From positions 1 to 18,399 of the forward strand of contig CAYIRB010000014.1 in the NCBI GenBank assembly GCA_964365765.1: a stretch of 18,399 nucleotides of DNA. The letters are read 5' to 3'. This document shows, one piece after another, positions 1-7,592 of the stretch. Every line of letters starts with the position of its first letter. Within the stretch, counting starts at the first letter, position 1. A program made the position numbers and the translations under genes. Below the pieces are notes generated by a model, which saw nothing but the letters and a program-made list of their open reading frames with translations, made no database searches and was not told the origin of the DNA. The DNA comes from CALRGE01 sp964365765. GTDB taxonomy: Bacteria; Patescibacteriota; Gracilibacteria; UBA1369; 2-02-FULL-48-14.

Positions 1-1707
1 CGCCACTTCCGTTTTTCCAAATCCGACGTCCCCGCAAACCAACATGTCCATTGGTTTTTTATTTTCCATGTCGCGCTTCACGTCCAAAATGGCACGCAGT
101 TGGCCGGGCGTTTCTTCATACGGAAAATTTTTCTCGAATTTAAGCATTTCCGCCGTATCGGGGCTGAACGCGAAACCTCTCGCCTGCATTCTTTGTGCGT
201 AAAGCTCAAGAAGCTCTTTCGCGATTTTCTCAGTCTCTTTGCGAACGCGGCTGGTGATGGTGTCCCATTCCGCGCTTCCGAGACGCGTAAGCTTTGGCGG
301 CCTGTCCCCCGATCCGATGAACTTCGAAACCTTATCCGCCTGATCGATGGGAACGTAAAGTCGATCGTTTTCGGCGTAAGCGATTTTTAAATACTCGCGG
401 GTGATTTCATCCACCGTTTTTTTATCAAGCCCCAAAAACTGTCCGATTCCGTGGCTCGAATGCACGACAAAATCGTTCAACTTCAGTCCTGTTAAAAAAT
501 CAAGATAGGCCTGCTGTCTCTGCGGCGCTTTTTTCTCGGTTTCACTAAGTCCGGAAACATCCCTGTCTGAAAGAATCTGCAGTTTTATCCCCGGGTTTTG
601 AAAGGCTTCGGGAAAAACATCATCTGTCTCGATGTGGAAGAGCACAACCGCCTCGCCGGACACCGACTTGCCCTTTTGCCATTCAACAAAATTGATATTT
701 TTGTCGACCAACAGTCCGCGATATTCTTCCGGATGTTTCGTAAACAAAAACACCGTCCATCCGTTGCTCATTTTTTCACGCATGTCCGCGGTGAAATCCA
801 GAGGGTTGTGGTATCTTAAAACTGACAGGTAGTGCAGGTGGTGGTGATAGGGCGTCTCCTCCATAAAAGACCGGAACTCCAGATATTTCGACTCCGGATT
901 CCTTTCGGCCATAGCCTTGGCAAAGGTTGCGGCATCTTCATCGGGATATTCGATTTCATCATCGATAACCAAGGAGTTTTTCCCGAAATGTGAAAACAGG
1001 CTCGCGCTCGCGTCGCCGGTATTGATTGGGAAAATTCGGACTTGACTCAACTCTTGTGCGTTTTCCTTTCTCGCTTGGTCGTAAATATATATTTTTTCGA
1101 CTTCTTCGAACGACATCTCGATTCTGATGGGATTTTCCGAGTTCACCGGCCAAATCGTCATAAGGTCGCCATGTCTGCGATACTGCCCCTTCTCGACAAA
1201 GGCGTCCTCCGAAACCTCGTAACCGGAGTTTATCAAATTCTCAAAAAATGGCATCGGATCCATTTTGTCGCCGGTTTTCACGGTGATTATCGCGTCTTCG
1301 TTTATAACAGGATAGGTTTTAAATAAATCTTTATAAACTATCGTAAATAAAACAGGCCTGTCCGCGTCGGAAATCACGGCCAAAAACTCCATGGTTCTGA
1401 CTTTGTTTTTCCTTTCAATTCTCTTGTCGCGCGATGGATTTTCTTCGAACTCAAAATCACAAACTATCATATTCCCCCAAAGCGTGTTTGCCGCGGCGAC
1501 GCGTTCTTTTTGGGAATGATTGGATGAAACCCATAAAACCTTCCGGGTTTCCTTGCTGTCGCGGAGTAAATCAGAAATTAAAAAGGCTTTTGACGAAAAA
1601 TTCCCACCCCCCGAAATCGAGGAATATCCGTTGTTGTTAAATTGCTCTATCACCCCCAAATTCTGTCCGTGGTGGAAGAGCGCGATAAGATGCTTACAGT
1701 CCTTCAC
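1..1707 (-). CDS. mfd: Transcription-repair coupling factor Mfd, N-terminal half (runs off the window)
   Basis: Mfd displaces RNA polymerase stalled at DNA lesions and recruits UvrA for nucleotide excision repair. About 569 codons are visible and the frame is still open at base 1, so the rest of the motor lies outside. Residues 1 to about 330 have the look of the UvrB-homology module. The RNA-polymerase-interacting (CarD-like) domain begins near residue 410 with FVVHSSHGIGQFLGL. The last residues reach the Walker A motif GDVGFGKTE (559-567) of the RecG-like translocase. I chose GTG at 1707 as the start because it is the only good initiator between the in-frame stop inside the dnaN 3' end and the conserved part; it lies 19 bases after the dnaN stop. 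It is probably co-transcribed with dnaN. No Shine-Dalgarno is visible. The family call is firm; the start is less certain. Confidence 0.93.
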   Translation of the reverse strand, partial: MKDCKHLIALFHHGQNLGVIEQFNNNGYSSISGGGNFSSKAFLISDLLRDSKETRKVLWVSSNHSQKERVAAANTLWGNMIVCDFEFEENPSRDKRIERKNKVRTMEFLAVISDADRPVLFTIVYKDLFKTYPVINEDAIITVKTGDKMDPMPFFENLINSGYEVSEDAFVEKGQYRRHGDLMTIWPVNSENPIRIEMSFEEVEKIYIYDQARKENAQELSQVRIFPINTGDASASLFSHFGKNSLVIDDEIEYPDEDAATFAKAMAERNPESKYLEFRSFMEETPYHHHLHYLSVLRYHNPLDFTADMREKMSNGWTVFLFTKHPEEYRGLLVDKNINFVEWQKGKSVSGEAVVLFHIETDDVFPEAFQNPGIKLQILSDRDVSGLSETEKKAPQRQQAYLDFLTGLKLNDFVVHSSHGIGQFLGLDKKTVDEITREYLKIAYAENDRLYVPIDQADKVSKFIGSGDRPPKLTRLGSAEWDTITSRVRKETEKIAKELLELYAQRMQARGFAFSPDTAEMLKFEKNFPYEETPGQLRAILDVKRDMENKKPMDMLVCGDVGFGKTEVA

Positions 1708-1726
1708 GCAAAAATCAAAAAATCTA

Positions 1727-2833
1727 TTAAACCTTGAGCGGCATTATTATATGAACATACCCACCAGGCTTTGCGGGACGCAGTATAACAGGAGAAAGAG
1801 AATCATTCAAGCTGAAAATAACATTCTCATCTTCAAGGTGAGAAAGTGCGTCTATCAAGTATTGAACGTTCAATGCCGCATCCGCTTTTTCGCCCTCCAT
1901 TTCAACGGAGAATTCGCAAAAACCCTCCCCAACCTGTGTTTTATCGGTGGACATGGTGATTTTACCGGAATCGAGCGATATTTTAATACTGTTGTTGTTC
2001 TCTTTAACAATAACCGAAACCCTCTTGAGTGCGGATAAAAATTCCGCGACATTTATTTTTGCGCTTGTTTTTGATGACTTTGGAATAATCTTTTCATAGT
2101 CGGGAAAAGCTCCGTCGATTAACCTCGACGTTAATTCCACCCCATCGACTTTAAACAATATTTGGTTACTTGCCACGTGTAATTCAAGCTCGATGGAATT
2201 CGTTCCGACCAAGATTTTCGCAAGCTCCTGAGCGGTTCTCGCCGGAACGATAAATGAAGTCTTTTTATCAAAATGTCCGGCCAAGTCCATTGTTTTCTCC
2301 GCCAATCTATAACTGTCGGTTGCTACAATTTTCACGTTATTTCCATCTAAAACCCAAAGTGTACCTGTTAAAACCGGCCTTGAAATATTTGTGGATGCCG
2401 TGAACGCAACCTGTTCGATTGCGACCCTTACGTCTTTTGCCGGAAGGTTAAATTTTTGAGCGCCATCTAGTTTTGGCAACATCGGAAAGTCTTCGCTTGA
2501 AATACCTTTAATTTTAGTCATTGCGCCTTTACTTTTTATTTCCAAGGTATTTCCTTCTTCTTCGGTTAAACTCACTTCGTCACCGTCAAGCAAAGGAACG
2601 TACGCCGTAAAAATTTTTGCGGGGACGGTCAAACTTCCTTCTTTTTCCACGTTCGCTTCAAAAACGGCGTTGATCGCAATTTCCAAATTGGTAGCGCTTA
2701 AATAAAGTTTCCCCTTTCCTGCTCTCACTAAAATATTATTCAGAACCGGTAGTGTGTTGTTTGGGCTTACCGCTCTATTTACCATGCCTATTGCTTGAGC
2801 AAGCGCGAGTTGTGAACATTTAATTTTCATCAT
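1727..2833 (-). CDS. dnaN: DNA polymerase III beta subunit (sliding clamp)
   Basis: DnaN forms the ring that tethers the replicative polymerase and many repair enzymes to DNA. At 368 residues it has normal family length. It reads like a beta clamp throughout: a start of the type MKIKCSQLALAQAI, an early LPVLNNILV segment, DFPMLP closing the first domain, RPVLTGTLWVLDG and the ATDSYRLA motif in domain 2, FPDYEKIIPK before domain 3, and a C-terminus ending in MPLKV where most clamps have MPMRL. Two ATG codons are adjacent (2833 and 2830), and either may be used. Upstream is a 330-base AT-rich gap with DnaA-box-like sites; downstream is mfd on the same strand. dnaA, the usual neighbour of dnaN, is absent. 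Confidence 0.97.
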   Translation of the reverse strand: MMKIKCSQLALAQAIGMVNRAVSPNNTLPVLNNILVRAGKGKLYLSATNLEIAINAVFEANVEKEGSLTVPAKIFTAYVPLLDGDEVSLTEEEGNTLEIKSKGAMTKIKGISSEDFPMLPKLDGAQKFNLPAKDVRVAIEQVAFTASTNISRPVLTGTLWVLDGNNVKIVATDSYRLAEKTMDLAGHFDKKTSFIVPARTAQELAKILVGTNSIELELHVASNQILFKVDGVELTSRLIDGAFPDYEKIIPKSSKTSAKINVAEFLSALKRVSVIVKENNNSIKISLDSGKITMSTDKTQVGEGFCEFSVEMEGEKADAALNVQYLIDALSHLEDENVIFSLNDSLSPVILRPAKPGGYVHIIMPLKV

Positions 2834-3169
2834 TTGGGATTCTAATAGATTTTTATTAAATATATAAATAGAAATAATAGTACACCCTTGCCAACACAGG
2901 CTTTTTTGTTTTTAAAACTACTGTTTTTTAACACATTTGTTGGAAAAATAACAAATTTCTACAGATACACGGGTTTCCACTGTGCATAACTTTAACCCGT
3001 TGTTTGCAGTAATTGTGCAAAACTTGTTAAAAACACAAAGACAATGTGTACAAACTCTAGTCTTTTAACACTTCTCCACAAAGCGCAACCGCAAACTTTA
3101 AGCGATTAATAATTCTTTGCACAAAAATATAAAAAAAATGTGCACAACCTTTTCAACAACTTTTACACA
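2834..3169. other. Candidate chromosomal replication origin (oriC)
   Basis: This is a gene-free AT-rich stretch between the rnj stop and dnaN. It contains an exact DnaA box on the minus strand, TGTGCATAA at 2981-2989 (reverse of TTATGCACA), and five 9-mers one base from TTATNCACA: 3014-3022, 3045-3053 and 3139-3147 on the minus strand, 3072-3080 and 3161-3169 on the plus strand. Two very AT-rich tracts (about 2840-2880 and 3105-3140) could serve as unwinding elements. Position directly upstream of dnaN is classical for bacterial origins. The missing dnaA and the lack of gene divergence around it weaken the call. No reading frame here resembles a protein. Confidence 0.5.
2839..2868 (-). promoter_or_regulatory. 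Candidate dnaN promoter
   Basis: On the minus strand a TAGAAT -10 box (2844-2839) follows TTTATA (2868-2863, 4 of 6 to consensus) with an 18-base spacer. The -10 box ends only 5 bases before the first ATG and 8 before the second, so the message would be leaderless or nearly so. The region is very AT-rich, so chance matches are likely and the call is tentative. Confidence 0.35.
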
Positions 3170-4962
3170 TCAACAACCACCGTCGAAACCAATGGCCTTC
3201 GGTCCAGCCTGCGTAAAATATAATTGGCGATCTGATTGCGGATATAGTTTTCGTAGTCGGGCAGTTTCGCGCCTTTATCGCGCTTTTGCAGTTTATAGTA
3301 TGCGTTTTTAACCTCTTTCTCAATTTCCCCCACAATCATCGCGGCCTCTTTTTGGTAAACAAATCCGTGTACGGTAACAATCGGATCGCCCATCCACCTT
3401 ACGCCGCGCATCCGCAGTGTTACCAGAACAACCCCATTTTTTGACATCGAATCGCGCTCCTGGCTGACCTGTGACCCAAGCTCACCGAGCCCCATGCCGT
3501 CCACAACAATATAGTTCACCTTTATATTTTCCTTCTTAAAGCCGAGCTTCCCCTTCCGGAATTCAAGTACGTCACCGTCGTCAATCACATGCACGTCCGA
3601 CTCTTTGAGGCCGATTTGCAGGCCGAGCTGGGCATGCGCACTCCGCATATAAAAATTGCCGTGTACCGGGACCAAGTGGTCCGGCTTAATCAAGGTCATC
3701 ATCATTTTAAGATCTTCTTGCTGTCCGTGCCCCGATGTGTGCACGTCCATAATTTTATTGTGCACGATTTCAGCCCCATGCCGGGCCAACTGGTCGACCA
3801 GAAAAGCAACAGCTTTTTCGTTCCCGATAATCGGCGAAGAAGAAACAACAACGGTGTCTCCTTTTGAAATTTTCACGTGCGCGTGTTCGTCGGTCGCCAT
3901 GCGTGACAGCGCGGACATGGGCTCCCCTTGACTGCCGGTCGTTAGAATCAATATTTTATCGTCCGGAAATTTATTAACCTCTTTAATGGGCTGAACTATC
4001 CCGTCGGGGATGCGAAGGTAGCCCATTTTATGTGCGACCTTCATTGTTTCATCCATACTTCTGCCGGAGAGGAAAATCTTTCGGCCGTGCTTTTCCGCGT
4101 AGTCGATAATCTGCTGGATTCGCCCGACAAGCGAGGAAAAAGACGCGATAATAATCCTGCCTTTTGCGTCGACAATGGAACTCTCAAGATTTTGACCGAC
4201 TATTTTTTCACTTATGGTGTGCCCGGGCTTGGTCGAATTTGTGCTGTCGGAAAATAGCGCGTTCACCCCGCGTCTGCCCAGCGTGGCGATTTTCGGAATA
4301 TCCGCGAGCACCCCGTCCGCCGGAGTGAAGTCGAATTTAAAGTCACCCGTGTGAACAATGCAGCCTTCCGGCGAGCGAATGGCGAGCCCGTAGGCGTCCG
4401 GAATCGAATGGTTAACCCTGAAAAAATCCAGCTCAAACTTGCCGATGCGATATGGCTGTTTCGCGTCTATTAACACAAACTTCACCTGCTTGTGCAGTTT
4501 GTGCTCCTCCATCTGCCGCATAATCAAACCCGACGTGAGTTTTGAACAATAAATGGGCGGATAACCGAGATCGGCGTAAACATAAGGAATCGCACCGATA
4601 TGGTCCAAATGCCCGTGCGTCACAACAATCGCCCTCAGCCTCCCCTTTCTATCCTTTAAATACTTTATGTCAGGGATTATATAGTCCACGCCGAGCATAT
4701 CGTTTTCCGGAAATTGAAATCCCATATCGACGCAAATGATATCGTCTTCGTACTCGATCACCATGGAATTTTTCCCGACTTCTTCAAGTCCGCCAATCGG
4801 AATGACGCGCATCACCCCCCTGTGGACAGGCGGCTCTTTGCGAGCGACCTGGTGTTGCGGAGGCCGGGGTTGTTGAACCGGCGGTTTGACAAAGGGTTTT
4901 TGCGGCTGCCTGCTCACACCTGTGGTGCCCTTGATCCAATTACTTAATTTATCTATTTTCAT
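3163..4962 (-). CDS. rnj: Ribonuclease J (metallo-beta-lactamase/beta-CASP RNase)
   Basis: RNase J is a cytoplasmic endo- and 5'-3' exoribonuclease for mRNA decay and rRNA maturation. In this 599-residue protein the zinc-binding motif HGHLDH is at 116-121, with VHTGDFKFD (203-211) next. The beta-CASP region includes FSDSTNSTKPGHT, TTGSQGEP and SSPIIGNEKAV, then HTSGHG and VPVHGNFYM. The C-terminal third has the usual RNase J C-domain length. Residues 18-48 form an extra Pro/Gln/Lys-rich, probably disordered, N-terminal extension before the conserved IPIGGLEEVGKN. The ATG at 4962 gives that extension; no SD precedes it. The flippase gene ends 25 bases upstream on the same strand, suggesting an operon, although a TAAAAT box lies just before the start. 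The stop overlaps the last DnaA-box-like 9-mer. Confidence 0.95.
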   Translation of the reverse strand: MKIDKLSNWIKGTTGVSRQPQKPFVKPPVQQPRPPQHQVARKEPPVHRGVMRVIPIGGLEEVGKNSMVIEYEDDIICVDMGFQFPENDMLGVDYIIPDIKYLKDRKGRLRAIVVTHGHLDHIGAIPYVYADLGYPPIYCSKLTSGLIMRQMEEHKLHKQVKFVLIDAKQPYRIGKFELDFFRVNHSIPDAYGLAIRSPEGCIVHTGDFKFDFTPADGVLADIPKIATLGRRGVNALFSDSTNSTKPGHTISEKIVGQNLESSIVDAKGRIIIASFSSLVGRIQQIIDYAEKHGRKIFLSGRSMDETMKVAHKMGYLRIPDGIVQPIKEVNKFPDDKILILTTGSQGEPMSALSRMATDEHAHVKISKGDTVVVSSSPIIGNEKAVAFLVDQLARHGAEIVHNKIMDVHTSGHGQQEDLKMMMTLIKPDHLVPVHGNFYMRSAHAQLGLQIGLKESDVHVIDDGDVLEFRKGKLGFKKENIKVNYIVVDGMGLGELGSQVSQERDSMSKNGVVLVTLRMRGVRWMGDPIVTVHGFVYQKEAAMIVGEIEKEVKNAYYKLQKRDKGAKLPDYENYIRNQIANYILRRLDRRPLVSTVVVDV

Positions 4963-4970
4963 TTATCGAG

Positions 4971-4999
4971 ATTTTATCCGAATCCCTTTATATCCGCAA
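4971..4999 (-). promoter_or_regulatory. Candidate internal promoter before rnj
   Basis: On the minus strand TTGCGG (4999-4994) and TAAAAT (4976-4971) are separated by 17 bases. The -10 box ends 8 bases before the rnj ATG. The -35 box is poor (3 of 6) and lies within the end of the flippase gene, so this may be chance. Confidence 0.3.
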
Positions 5000-6487
5000 T
5001 CGCTTCCTAAACTCCTCCGGGATCGCGCCGAGAACCAAAACCAGACAGCCGTAAACCGCGACGCCGATCACCGCCAACAAAAGCACATTAAGATTTTGCA
5101 GTCCCCACAGATGGTAAGTCGGTTCCTTTAAACCCCAAACAACAGCGCCCATCACCAAGGCGGAGAACAAACTTTTGGAAAAAGTTCCAAAACGAATTTT
5201 GAAAACCAGAAATCTGCGCGAAACAAACCATGAAACGAGCAAAATCAATATCTCCGTGAGCACCGTATTGATTGCCGCCCCGCGGAATCCCCAATAAGGA
5301 ATCAAAATAAAATTCAAGCCGATATTCAAAATCGCAGCGCCACCGTTTATCCAAAGCAGAAGAGCTTGTTTATTCACCGCCACCAAGGTGTAAGTGAAAA
5401 GACTGTTTAAGAACGAGAAAAACATCGCGAAAACCAAAATCCGCATTGCGACATCCGAACCGTAATATCCGTCCGAGAGCCGGCTCAAAAATTCCGGCGA
5501 TGAAATCAAAAATATAACCTGATAGGACAAGGCGAAAAGCCCGACCACAATCGGCGCCGCCGCCATAAATAAAAAGTCGAATGACAACTGCATCATTCTT
5601 TGCACTTCCGCGCTTTTTTCCCTTATCGCGCGACTCAAAACCGGCAACACGCTGTTCATGAAGTAAACGGGAATCACCGACAAAATTTCCAACATTCTCA
5701 TCGGCATTCCGTAAAGACCCACCTCATGCGGCCCCTTCATGAACAGCAACATGATCGAGTCGATTCGGAAGTAAATTGTGTTAAGCACCAAGGCCGCGCC
5801 GTAAGGCAAGGCCGTAACAACAATTTCCCTCCAATATTCTCTGTTAAAAGACGGCCTGAAGCGCACGATTTTCAACGCGAAGTACAAGGTGAAAATCAGC
5901 GCGAACAAGTTTCCCCAGACACCTGCCCAAATCAACTGGTAAAAGGCTTCCGGGCTCGGGTCGCCGACATAATAGTAATAGACCACCGCGAGCATCCAAA
6001 ACATGGCGATAATTTTCCCGCCCACAAGGCCGAAAGTCGCCCACTGCATTTTGTGTTCAACCTGCAAAACGCTGGAAACCGTACCGTGCATTATCGACAA
6101 AAATACCGCCAAAGAACCTATCGCCACCCCGACCGGAATGTTCGTGCCCGAATACTGCGGAATCAAAAAAGCCAAAATCACCGAAACCGTCAAGGCCGAC
6201 ACCGCCGTCATCAATCTCATGCCGATAATATTGCTCGCGATAAACTCGCGCGGACGCACCCCCTTACCCATTTCTCTCACTCCAATCGTAAATAAGCCCA
6301 AATCCGCCGCTATTCCGAAGAAAGCCAAATACTCGTAAACCGCCGTGTAAGTTCCGTAACCTTCAACGCTCAAAAAGTTCGAAATCGCCTTCAAAATCAC
6401 GACACTCGTAACCGCCATAATCGCACGCCCTATGACCTGAATAATCGTATTCCCGAGGATTTTATTTGCGATGGACATCTTGCGCAT
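4988..6487 (-). CDS. Wzx-like polysaccharide/oligosaccharide flippase
   Basis: This is a 499-residue, strongly hydrophobic multi-pass membrane protein of the MOP superfamily, PST/Wzx branch, which moves lipid-linked glycans across the cytoplasmic membrane. The N-terminus shows the family pattern: an early helix, then a segment with NFLSVEGYGTYTAVYEYL and an acidic/glycine turn ADLGLFTIGVREM. Length and helix density suit a 12-14 helix transporter. A later segment AINTVLTEILILLVSW resembles the twelfth helix region of other members. The substrate cannot be read from sequence; a glycan made by glycosyltransferases like the one at the far end of this window is plausible. It is followed after 25 bases by rnj. 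ATG at 6487 is the first start; ATG at 6478 (MSIANK) is an alternative. A MurJ assignment is less likely given sequence flavour. Confidence 0.85.
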   Translation of the reverse strand: MRKMSIANKILGNTIIQVIGRAIMAVTSVVILKAISNFLSVEGYGTYTAVYEYLAFFGIAADLGLFTIGVREMGKGVRPREFIASNIIGMRLMTAVSALTVSVILAFLIPQYSGTNIPVGVAIGSLAVFLSIMHGTVSSVLQVEHKMQWATFGLVGGKIIAMFWMLAVVYYYYVGDPSPEAFYQLIWAGVWGNLFALIFTLYFALKIVRFRPSFNREYWREIVVTALPYGAALVLNTIYFRIDSIMLLFMKGPHEVGLYGMPMRMLEILSVIPVYFMNSVLPVLSRAIREKSAEVQRMMQLSFDFLFMAAAPIVVGLFALSYQVIFLISSPEFLSRLSDGYYGSDVAMRILVFAMFFSFLNSLFTYTLVAVNKQALLLWINGGAAILNIGLNFILIPYWGFRGAAINTVLTEILILLVSWFVSRRFLVFKIRFGTFSKSLFSALVMGAVVWGLKEPTYHLWGLQNLNVLLLAVIGVAVYGCLVLVLGAIPEEFRKRLRI

Positions 6488-6612
6488 TTTACTCGCCTAT
6501 CGAGAATCCGCAATTTGACAAAATCCACCACAAAATTGTCCGCCAAAACAGTAAATGGCTTGGATAGGCCATGGAAACAAGTCAAAAGTCTGTGCATGCA
6601 AGAAAACAACAC

Positions 6613-6641
6613 TTGACGGCGGGGCGGGGGTATGTTATTAT
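6613..6641 (+). promoter_or_regulatory. Promoter for the 72-aa membrane protein gene
   Basis: TTGACG (6613-6618) and TATTAT (6636-6641) are separated by exactly 17 bases, a near-consensus sigma-70-type promoter. Transcription would begin near 6648, about 26 bases before the ATG at 6674. The spacer is oddly G-rich (13 of 17 bases are G or C, nearly all G) against AT-rich flanks. The position argues against translation from the in-frame ATG at 6632, which lies inside the promoter. Confidence 0.65.
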
Positions 6642-6673
6642 ATTCAGAATTTCATTTATTAACCAAAATAAAA

Positions 6674-6892
6674 ATGAAAACCAAAACCCTAATCATTATC
6701 GTCGTAATAATTGTAATTGGCGCCGCCATCGGTGCCGGTTATTATGTTTCTGGTCAAAACAAAGCATCAGAAGTATTGCAAGGTAATTTTAACTTAAAAT
6801 CATCAAATAACGCTGCAACAATCAAGGGGCCGGCGGCAAAAGAGGGTATCTATGTACCCGCTTGCAAACTAACGGACCCACCTACATGTTAA
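6674..6892 (+). CDS. Small membrane-anchored protein of unknown function, 72 aa
   Basis: I do not recognise this gene. The product begins MKTKT, followed by one very hydrophobic segment (residues 6-25, rich in Ile, Val, Gly, Ala) that looks like a signal anchor or uncleaved signal peptide, and then a polar tail of about 47 residues that would be extracytoplasmic. Two cysteines sit near the C-terminus, 10 residues apart (ACKLTDPPTC), and could form a disulfide. An in-frame ATG upstream at 6632 would add 14 residues but overlaps the -10 box, so I place the start at 6674. No SD is visible. A strong promoter just upstream makes expression likely. The next gene starts 59 bases downstream on the same strand. 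Confidence 0.6.
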   Translation: MKTKTLIIIVVIIVIGAAIGAGYYVSGQNKASEVLQGNFNLKSSNNAATIKGPAAKEGIYVPACKLTDPPTC

Positions 6893-6951
6893 TAGCACTG
6901 CCAAGATAGAATGTGACAAATATATACAAATAAAATAACCAACAATTCTTC

Positions 6952-7539
6952 ATGGGAAACTTCGAGGAACCGAAAGAGCCACAGAAAGCCACCAAAGAAT
7001 CAGGGGAAAGAGAAGGAATATACAGCGACACAATGGATCGACGGCACATAGAGGCCGAGCGCAGAGCCGTGGAGGAGGAAGCGGACAGAGTAGCGGATAG
7101 TCTGATGACCCCGGGATCGAATTTGAACAAGGATGATGTGATGAAGGCCATGACTGTATTGAATGGAGGGGCGGACAAAGCCACACAACTGATCCAAAAG
7201 GAAAAACTGCATACACTTGCCATCATGATAAGCGACGGCTATCCATCATTATCCGACGAAGGAAAGGATAGATTGGCCCATGTGCTTACATCGCAGGGAA
7301 TAGATGCGGCCATTGGAATCTTGTATGAGAATATGGACGCCTTGCATCGCATTGAACAGCTTTCTCCGACAGGAGGAGTTGAATCAAAAGTAGTTGAATC
7401 CATGCAAAAGATGTATTCTGTCAGTGTGACAAACAACATCAACCCACAAGATCATGTAATGAGAATTGAGGTCATTGTTTCAGACCCATTCACCCATCAA
7501 GTATATTTCGAACTAGCCATCCCCTCGGTCTATCCATGA
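6952..7539 (+). CDS. Hypothetical soluble protein, 195 aa
   Basis: No family was recognised. The N-terminal 50 residues are highly charged (many Glu, Lys, Arg) and likely form a disordered region running into a helix (ERRAVEEEADRVADSL). Residues 60-130 look alpha-helical, with Leu/Ala/Ile-rich heptad-like stretches. The C-terminal 45 residues look beta-rich (YSVSVTNNI, RIEVIVSDPF, HQVYFELAI). There is no signal peptide or membrane helix. It ends in TGA, showing that UGA is a stop here. It is between a small membrane protein and prfB, 53 bases before the prfB start, on the same strand; this context gives no functional clue. Length and consistent codon use support a real gene. Confidence 0.65.
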   Translation: MGNFEEPKEPQKATKESGEREGIYSDTMDRRHIEAERRAVEEEADRVADSLMTPGSNLNKDDVMKAMTVLNGGADKATQLIQKEKLHTLAIMISDGYPSLSDEGKDRLAHVLTSQGIDAAIGILYENMDALHRIEQLSPTGGVESKVVESMQKMYSVSVTNNINPQDHVMRIEVIVSDPFTHQVYFELAIPSVYP

Positions 7540-7558
7540 ACAAGTGAACATCTCGCGG

Positions 7559-7586
7559 TTGAATAATCTCCCACTTCAGGTATTCT
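7559..7586 (+). promoter_or_regulatory. Candidate prfB promoter
   Basis: TTGAAT (7559-7564) and TATTCT (7581-7586) are separated by 16 bases, each 4 of 6 to consensus. The -10 box ends 6 bases before the ATG, placing the likely transcription start at or on the start codon, so the message would be leaderless. The call is tentative. Confidence 0.35.
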
Positions 7587-7592
7587 CTGCCC

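Noticed and set aside
598..2038. Plus-strand frames opposite mfd and dnaN
   Set aside because: The minus strand encodes Mfd and DnaN with full family motifs across this stretch; the plus-strand frames are shadows with no protein-like features.
5600..6295. Plus-strand 231-codon frame opposite the flippase gene
   Set aside because: It is rich in His, Arg, Asn and Gln, as expected for the antisense of a hydrophobic membrane protein; no start context or family features.
6632..6673. Upstream ATG extension of the 72-aa membrane protein
   Set aside because: The ATG at 6632 lies within the promoter spacer, upstream of the predicted transcription start near 6648.
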